DNA from: an uncultured Bacteroidota bacterium
GTDB lineage: Bacteria > Bacteroidota > Bacteroidia > Chitinophagales > Saprospiraceae
Assembly (NCBI GenBank): GCA_937876435.1
Contig: CALEIL010000420.1
Coordinates: forward strand, 1-18,027
Direction: 5' to 3'
Length of the DNA: 18,027 bases
The translations under genes were made by a program, and so were the position numbers. The notes under the pieces are model-generated. The model searched no databases. It saw nothing but the letters and a program-made list of their open reading frames with translations, and was not told where the DNA came from. Shown piece by piece: positions 13,128-18,027 of the stretch. The first letter of the stretch is position 1. Each line of letters starts with the position of its first letter.

Positions 13128-15020
13128 ATGTCCGACATCCAATACAACGAAGACAACATACGCTCACTCGACTGGAAAGAACACATTCGACTCCGCCCCG
13201 GGATGTACATCGGAAAACTCGGCAACGGGAGTTCTTCCGACGACGGGATCTATATCCTGATCAAGGAGATCCTGGACAACTCGATCGATGAATACGTGAT
13301 GGGGCACGGGAAGAAAATCGAAATCCATATAACCCAGCAAGGCCGCGTGCAGGTCCGGGATTATGGACGGGGTATCCCTCTGGGGAAAGTGGTGGATTGC
13401 GTATCCAGAATCAACACGGGTGGAAAATACGATTCCAAAGCGTTTAAAAAATCCGTCGGCCTCAACGGGGTAGGTACCAAAGCGGTCAATGCGCTCTCCG
13501 AGGAGTTCATGGTATATTCCGTCAGAGACGGTCAGAAGAAAACGGCTGTTTTCCAACGGGGGGAATTGATCCGGGACGACAAACCCGAGTTATCAGAAGA
13601 ACGAAATGGGACCTATATCGAATTCCTTCCCGATGGCACCATATTCAAAAACTTTTCTTTCAATACTGACATAGTCGAGGAGCAGCTCTGGAACTACGCC
13701 TATCTCAATACCGGACTGACGCTTCACTTCAACAACAAGCGAATCAGATCCGAAAACGGACTAAAAGACCTGCTCGAAAGCCGGGCCAAGGCTGAAAAAC
13801 TCCTCTACCCGATTATTCACATCGAGGATACCGACATCGAATTGGCCATGTCCCACAGCAACCAGTACGGGGAAGAATACTACTCGTTCGTGAACGGGCA
13901 ACACACAACCCAGGGCGGGAGTCACCTCAATGCGTTTCGGGAAGCACTCGTTGCCACCATTCGCCATTTTTACAATAAAAACTATGACGTGCGCGATATC
14001 CGAACGTCCATCGTGGCAGCTATTAGCATAAAAATTGAAGAACCGGTGTTTGAGTCCCAGACCAAAACCAAACTCGGTTCCACCCATGTGGCTCCTGACG
14101 GACAGACCATCCGGAGTTTTATGAATGATTTCATCAGCACCAAACTGGAGAATTTTCTTTATCGAAACGAAGAAATAGCGACCACCATCCTCCGGAAAAT
14201 CAAACAATCCGAACGGGAACGAAAAGAAATAGCCGGAATCAAAAAAATCGCCCGGGATAAGGCCAAGATCGCGGCGGTTCACAATAAAAAGTTGCGGGAT
14301 TGCAAATACCATTTCAACGACAACAAAGGGAAAGAAGAGGACCGGGCGCGATCAACGATCTTCATCACCGAGGGGGATTCAGCCAGCGGCTCGATCACGC
14401 AGGCCCGGAACGTAGAAAACCAGGCCATTTTCAGCCTCAGGGGTAAACCCCTGAATTGCTTCGGGATGAGCAAGAAAATCGTCTACCAAAACGAAGAGCT
14501 CAATCTCCTTCAACACGCACTCCAGATAGAGGACGGCCTGGAAGGATTGCGCTACAACAGGGTGGTGATCGCCTCCGACGCAGACGTGGACGGGATGCAC
14601 ATCCGGTTGCTAATCCTGACGTTTTTCCTCCAGTTTTTCCCGGATTTGGTACGGGAAGGGCATCTGTACATCCTGGAAACGCCCATTTTTCGGGTACGCA
14701 ACAAGAAAGAGACGATCTATTGCTATTCGGAAAATGAGAAAAGAGCTGCTGCCGCCAAACTCGGTAAATCAGCGGAGATTACCCGGTTTAAGGGATTGGG
14801 TGAAATCTCTCCCAATGAGTTTGGCAGGTTCATCGGGGAGGACATCAAACTGGCTCCGGTCAGACTGGACAACAAGGTCAAAATCGAAGATCTGCTCACC
14901 TATTACATGGGGAAAAACACCACCGAAAGGCAGGAGTTTATCATCGAGAATCTCCGGGTCGAACTCGATGAAGCCGAGGAAGAAATCGCGGTGGAAGAGG
15001 AATTGGCGTTGCAGGTTTGA
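13128..15020 (+). CDS. parE: DNA topoisomerase IV subunit B (ParE)
   Basis: ATPase subunit of a type IIA topoisomerase that, with ParC, decatenates replicated chromosomes. The 630 residues match Bacteroidota ParE in length, well below their full GyrB. RPGMYIG at 23-29, EILDNSIDE at 47-55 (Asn51 binds Mg-ATP), DYGRGIP at 78-84 and GLNGVGTKAVNALS at 111-124 form the GHKL ATP site; QTKTKLG at 311-317 is the QTK loop. The TOPRIM domain has TEGDSASG at 414-421 and DADVDG at 484-489, then RFKGLGE at 553-559. Assignment to ParE over GyrB rests on length and overall form. parC, often next to parE, is not downstream; lon is. The ATG at 13128 follows directly on the 7-nt repeat array. Confidence 0.92.
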   Translation: MSDIQYNEDNIRSLDWKEHIRLRPGMYIGKLGNGSSSDDGIYILIKEILDNSIDEYVMGHGKKIEIHITQQGRVQVRDYGRGIPLGKVVDCVSRINTGGKYDSKAFKKSVGLNGVGTKAVNALSEEFMVYSVRDGQKKTAVFQRGELIRDDKPELSEERNGTYIEFLPDGTIFKNFSFNTDIVEEQLWNYAYLNTGLTLHFNNKRIRSENGLKDLLESRAKAEKLLYPIIHIEDTDIELAMSHSNQYGEEYYSFVNGQHTTQGGSHLNAFREALVATIRHFYNKNYDVRDIRTSIVAAISIKIEEPVFESQTKTKLGSTHVAPDGQTIRSFMNDFISTKLENFLYRNEEIATTILRKIKQSERERKEIAGIKKIARDKAKIAAVHNKKLRDCKYHFNDNKGKEEDRARSTIFITEGDSASGSITQARNVENQAIFSLRGKPLNCFGMSKKIVYQNEELNLLQHALQIEDGLEGLRYNRVVIASDADVDGMHIRLLILTFFLQFFPDLVREGHLYILETPIFRVRNKKETIYCYSENEKRAAAAKLGKSAEITRFKGLGEISPNEFGRFIGEDIKLAPVRLDNKVKIEDLLTYYMGKNTTERQEFIIENLRVELDEAEEEIAVEEELALQV

Positions 15021-15032
15021 ATGACGAATGAC
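15019..15032 (+). repeat. Two tandem GAATGAC heptads at the parE stop
   Basis: GAATGAC occurs at 15019-15025 and 15026-15032; the first copy overlaps the parE TGA stop. A related GTCATTGACGAAT lies in the other orientation at about 15216-15228, so the two loosely border the 15033-15215 segment. Confidence 0.45.
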
Positions 15033-15079
15033 GATCGATACATCTTGTATATTTCTGGCTCCCTCTCCCTGACCGGAAT

Positions 15080-15195
15080 CAGAAGGTCAACCCGGCAATC
15101 TTTACTCTCCTTCATGCCTCCTACCGGCATTCGGGTCTCCGAGATCCGTACACCCGCCCGTCTTAACCGCCGGGTAAGCAGGTACACACCTTCTG
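15080..15195. ncRNA. Nested inverted repeats, possible structured RNA
   Basis: CAGAAGGT at 15080-15087 pairs with ACCTTCTG at 15188-15195, and just inside it ACCCGGC at 15090-15096 pairs with GCCGGGT at 15169-15175. Within the enclosed segment ATGCC/GGCAT (15114-15118 with 15126-15130) and CGGGT/ACCCG (15132-15136 with 15152-15156) can form two side hairpins. The nesting gives a multibranch layout of 116 nt. No known RNA family was recognised, and it could equally be a decayed palindromic repeat. Confidence 0.3.
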
Positions 15196-15300
15196 TTGGT
15201 CAAACAGGTATGTTTGTCATTGACGAATTAAAATGGTAGCCACCCAGGAACCTGGAAGCCAGAAATGTCCGAATTATCACCGTTTCGGGGCACCATCTCT

Positions 15301-15333
15301 GCCATTTTGACAACAATAGCAGGCCAAAATGGC
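15301..15333. promoter_or_regulatory. 9-bp inverted repeat ahead of lon, possible operator or leader hairpin
   Basis: GCCATTTTG at 15301-15309 and CAAAATGGC at 15325-15333 are perfect inverted copies with a 15-nt spacer. The right arm contains the ATG at 15329-15331, the upstream candidate start of lon. The layout recalls operator elements of heat-shock genes such as CIRCE (9-N9-9), but the sequence and spacer differ. Confidence 0.5.
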
Positions 15334-15397
15334 TTATCATACCCGTGGCATAAAAGTTGAAGTTTACATCAATCAGGACGAAAATAAGAGAAACAAT

Positions 15398-17806
15398 ATG
15401 TTTGACGAATTCAGATTTTTAGACAATATACCAGAGCAGGACAATTATATAGATATCAAGGGCATTGATGACTTATCATCCGACCCGAGGGAACAAGAGG
15501 TGGATCAACTACCCATCGTAGCTCTGCGAAATACGGTGCTTTTTCCAGGTGTGGTCATCCCCATCACCGTGGGGCGGGACAAATCCATGAGAGCGGTCAA
15601 GGCTGCTCACGATCAATCCAACCTCCTGGGGATAGTTTCCCAGAAGCGGGCGGAAACAGAAGATCCGCTTCCCGATGAATTGTACCACATCGGAACGGTG
15701 GCGCGGATTGTAAAATTGATCCACACCAACGACGGAAGCCTCACTGCCATTTTACAAGGCCGGTTCAGGTTTGAACTGGAGAGTATCACATCGGATCATC
15801 CGTTTTTGTACGGAAAGGTCAGGCCACTGCCCAATGTGTCAGGGGATGTGAACGAAGTGGAGGTCCAGGCTTTGCTTTCGAGCATCAACGATACGGCCAG
15901 AAAGATCATTGAGCTTTCACCACAGATACCTTCCGAAGCGATGATGATGCTCAAGAATATCGATAGCCCGGTATTTTTACTCGACTTTATTTCTTCCAAT
16001 CTCAACGTGAATGTCCTTGCCAAGCAGGACATACTGGAAGAAAGCAACCTCAAGTTAAAAGCAGAAAAGGTCCTTCAGCTTCTGAATAAAGATCTTAAAG
16101 TACTCGAACTCAAAAATCAAATCGAGCACAAAGCCCGGGTAGATATTGAAAAACAACAACGGGATTATTTCCTCAATCAACAGTTGAAAACCATACAGGA
16201 AGAACTGGGTGACAATCCACAGCAGGAGGAAATAGCCAATATGAAGAAAAAGGCTAAAAGCAAAAAATGGTCGGAAAAAGTAGCAAAATCCTTTAATAAA
16301 GAAATCACCCGGCTTCAGCGGCTGAATCCTCAGGTTCCGGAGTACGGGATCACTATGAGTCATCTTGAGCTGATGCTGGAACTCCCATGGGGGGAATACA
16401 CCGATGACAATTTTGATCTGAAAAAGGTCAGAAAAGTACTCGATGCCGACCATTATGGTCTGGAAAAAATCAAAGACCGGATCATCGAACACCTGGCCGT
16501 ACTGAAGCTTAAGGGCGATATGAAAGCACCGATCCTTTGTCTGGTAGGCCCTCCGGGAGTAGGTAAGACCTCTCTGGGGCAGAGCGTGGCCAAAGCGATC
16601 AACCGGAAATATATCAGAATGTCACTTGGAGGGCTCCACGACGAATCAGAGATCCGCGGTCACCGGAAAACGTATATCGGTGCCATGCCGGGCCGGATTA
16701 TCCAGTCCATCAAAAAAGCACAATCCTCCAATCCGGTTTTTATCCTGGATGAAATAGACAAGATCGGGAGTGACTTCAGAGGTGATCCATCCTCAGCATT
16801 GCTCGAGGTTCTGGATCCCGCTCAAAATCATTCATTTTATGACAATTATCTTGAGACCGAATACGATCTGTCCAAGGTGATGTTCATAGCCACCGCCAAT
16901 ACGCTCAACGGAATTCAACCAGCGTTGCGGGACCGGATGGAGATCATCAATCTCAGCGGATATTCGGAAGAAGAAAAACTACAAATAGCCAAAAAACACC
17001 TCGTTCCGGATCAGCGGAAGGAGCACGGGCTCAAGGCCAGTCAAATCAAAATCAGCGATCAGGTGCTGAAAAAGGTAATCCGCGAATACACCCGGGAATC
17101 CGGAGTACGTAGTCTCAACAGGGAGATCGCCGGTTTGATGCGACATGGCGCCAAGGAAATTGCGATGGAGGAAGCTAAATCCGTAACGATTGGCAAAAAC
17201 GATCTGGAAAGCATCCTGGGCTCCAGCCGATTTAGCAACGACGTCTATCAGGAAACCGAATTCCCCGGCGTGGCCATTGGACTGGCCTGGACTTCAGTGG
17301 GAGGAGAGATCTTGTTTATAGAATCGTCGGCCAGCGAAGGAAAAGGAAAGCTAACACTGACCGGAAATCTGGGAGATGTGATGAAGGAATCTGCTGCTAC
17401 AGCATTGTCGTTTATCAAAGCCAAAGCCGACACGTTGGGATTGGATCCGGCTGTATTTGCCGAAAAAGACATCCATATTCACATCCCGGAAGGGGCTATT
17501 CCCAAAGATGGTCCTTCGGCGGGTATCACAATGCTGACCTCGCTCGTTTCCCTATTCAGAAATGTGCCGGTCAAGCCGTTTCTGGCGATGACCGGTGAGA
17601 TCACCCTGCGAGGGAAAGTGTTGCCTGTGGGGGGTATCAAGGAAAAGGTTTTAGCCGCCAGAAGATCCGGTATCAAAGAAATTATTCTATGCCAGAAGAA
17701 TGAAAAGAACATCAAAGAAATCGATGAACATTATCTTGAAGGTTTGAAATTTCATTACGTCACCGATATGGTGGACGTTTTGAAAATAGCCCTGGAGGAT
17801 AAATAA
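15398..17806 (+). CDS. lon: ATP-dependent Lon protease
   Basis: Cytoplasmic AAA+ serine protease that degrades misfolded and regulatory proteins. The 802 residues contain the N-terminal substrate domain (PIVALRNTVLFPGVVIPITV near 39-58), a coiled-coil-rich linker (about 205-310), the ATPase with Walker A GPPGVGKTS at 384-392 and Walker B FILDEID at 448-454, and the proteolytic domain with the Ser707-Lys748 dyad in DGPSAG and GGIKEKV. The frame is open to an ATG at 15329, which would add 23 residues; I prefer 15398 because that extension (MAYHTRGIKVEVYINQ...) does not look like Lon, the ATG at 15329 lies within an inverted repeat, and 15398 has an A-rich leader. All catalytic residues are present. 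No terminator was found after it. Confidence 0.95.
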   Translation: MFDEFRFLDNIPEQDNYIDIKGIDDLSSDPREQEVDQLPIVALRNTVLFPGVVIPITVGRDKSMRAVKAAHDQSNLLGIVSQKRAETEDPLPDELYHIGTVARIVKLIHTNDGSLTAILQGRFRFELESITSDHPFLYGKVRPLPNVSGDVNEVEVQALLSSINDTARKIIELSPQIPSEAMMMLKNIDSPVFLLDFISSNLNVNVLAKQDILEESNLKLKAEKVLQLLNKDLKVLELKNQIEHKARVDIEKQQRDYFLNQQLKTIQEELGDNPQQEEIANMKKKAKSKKWSEKVAKSFNKEITRLQRLNPQVPEYGITMSHLELMLELPWGEYTDDNFDLKKVRKVLDADHYGLEKIKDRIIEHLAVLKLKGDMKAPILCLVGPPGVGKTSLGQSVAKAINRKYIRMSLGGLHDESEIRGHRKTYIGAMPGRIIQSIKKAQSSNPVFILDEIDKIGSDFRGDPSSALLEVLDPAQNHSFYDNYLETEYDLSKVMFIATANTLNGIQPALRDRMEIINLSGYSEEEKLQIAKKHLVPDQRKEHGLKASQIKISDQVLKKVIREYTRESGVRSLNREIAGLMRHGAKEIAMEEAKSVTIGKNDLESILGSSRFSNDVYQETEFPGVAIGLAWTSVGGEILFIESSASEGKGKLTLTGNLGDVMKESAATALSFIKAKADTLGLDPAVFAEKDIHIHIPEGAIPKDGPSAGITMLTSLVSLFRNVPVKPFLAMTGEITLRGKVLPVGGIKEKVLAARRSGIKEIILCQKNEKNIKEIDEHYLEGLKFHYVTDMVDVLKIALEDK

Positions 17807-17929
17807 TGGATTTTTTTCTATCGAAGAGCATCCGGGAATAAAAATCTCCGGGCTTCATAATCCGTTGATTCACCAAATAATGCACCGGATATTTTAAACA
17901 TGTTCGTTAAATTGGGGTTAAATAGAAGA

Positions 17930-17959
17930 TTGGATATTGCGACATATTCGCTATCTTTC
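17930..17959 (+). promoter_or_regulatory. Promoter for a gene beyond the window
   Basis: TTG at 17930-17932, exactly 19 nt, then TATCTTTC at 17952-17959, one mismatch from TAnnTTTG. The remaining 68 bases hold only a four-codon frame from the ATG at 17963, so the coding region must lie past the end. Bases 17807-17929 show nothing else. Confidence 0.5.
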
Positions 17960-18027
17960 GTTATGAAATTAAACTAGTGCGCCGGGCATTAAGTTCGTGA
18001 TACTTAAGACGAGGTTATTTTTTGTCA

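Larger units (their letters stand above)
15021..15397. other. Intergenic region parE-lon with structured elements
   Basis: About 377 bases to the preferred lon start. The part at 15040-15200 is richer in G+C than other gaps here and contains nested inverted repeats (15080-15195). A 72-codon frame at 15021-15239 and reverse frames show no family features. A 9-bp inverted repeat lies at 15301-15333. No TAnnTTTG promoter for lon was found; TATATTTC just after parE is one mismatch off but far from lon. Confidence 0.55.

Noticed and set aside
15021..15239. A 72-codon frame directly after parE, and a reverse frame over the same region.
   Set aside because: Neither shows a known domain; the region is better explained by inverted repeats. 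A decayed gene remnant cannot be excluded.
17815..17860. Repeated CCGGG near the end of lon as a terminator.
   Set aside because: The copies are direct, not inverted, and only a 4-bp stem can form; the T-run at 17813-17819 has no hairpin before it.

Overview
This is an 18 kb stretch of chromosome that looks like Bacteroidota, plausibly a Saprospiria/Cytophagia-type lineage. The evidence is several promoters of the Bacteroidota form (TTG, about 19 nt, then TAnnTTTG), start codons preceded by A-rich leaders without Shine-Dalgarno sequences, a DUF5777 outer-membrane barrel gene, a TL5/CTC-type L25 with an acidic tail, and a Bacteroidota-type ParE. The phylum is an inference from sequence features, and the family-level guess is weak. 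No tRNA, rRNA, CRISPR array, transposase, phage gene or origin was recognised.

Layout. 1-685 (-): 5' part of a cytoplasmic-looking sulfatase, cut by the window edge. 1027-2058 (+): membrane fatty-acid desaturase, convergent with 2060-2755 (-), a secreted SGNH hydrolase; their stop codons are one base apart. 3018-3974 (+): trans-polyprenyl diphosphate synthase. 4056-6752 (-): a tight four-gene operon in transcription order CX4CH-motif cytochrome-like lipoprotein, DUF5777 beta-barrel protein, multi-cysteine dihaem cytochrome c, and an SSAT-like GNAT acetyltransferase. 7028-9541 (+): rplY (L25/CTC) with its own promoter and terminator, then adk-obg as a two-gene unit. 9653-12179 (-): a CvpA-like small membrane protein followed by a TonB-dependent receptor. 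12284-12793 (+): an unrecognised small secreted protein. 13128-15020 (+): parE. 15398-17806 (+): lon. 17807-18027 holds a promoter for a gene beyond the window.

Most genes are ordinary core or envelope genes: lipid desaturation, isoprenoid synthesis, translation, nucleotide balance, ribosome assembly, chromosome decatenation and proteolysis. The least described part is the 4056-6752 operon. It puts two haem-binding proteins, one lipid-anchored and one probably membrane-anchored, around a barrel protein of unknown function, which suggests an envelope redox module.

The other unusual signals are non-coding: a run of eight 7-nt repeats directly before the parE start, a 9-bp inverted repeat covering an alternative lon start codon, a nested inverted-repeat (RNA-like) structure between parE and lon, a strong two-hairpin element between the convergent obg and TonB-receptor genes, and competing hairpins in the adk leader. 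I see no clear defence, secretion or mobile system here.
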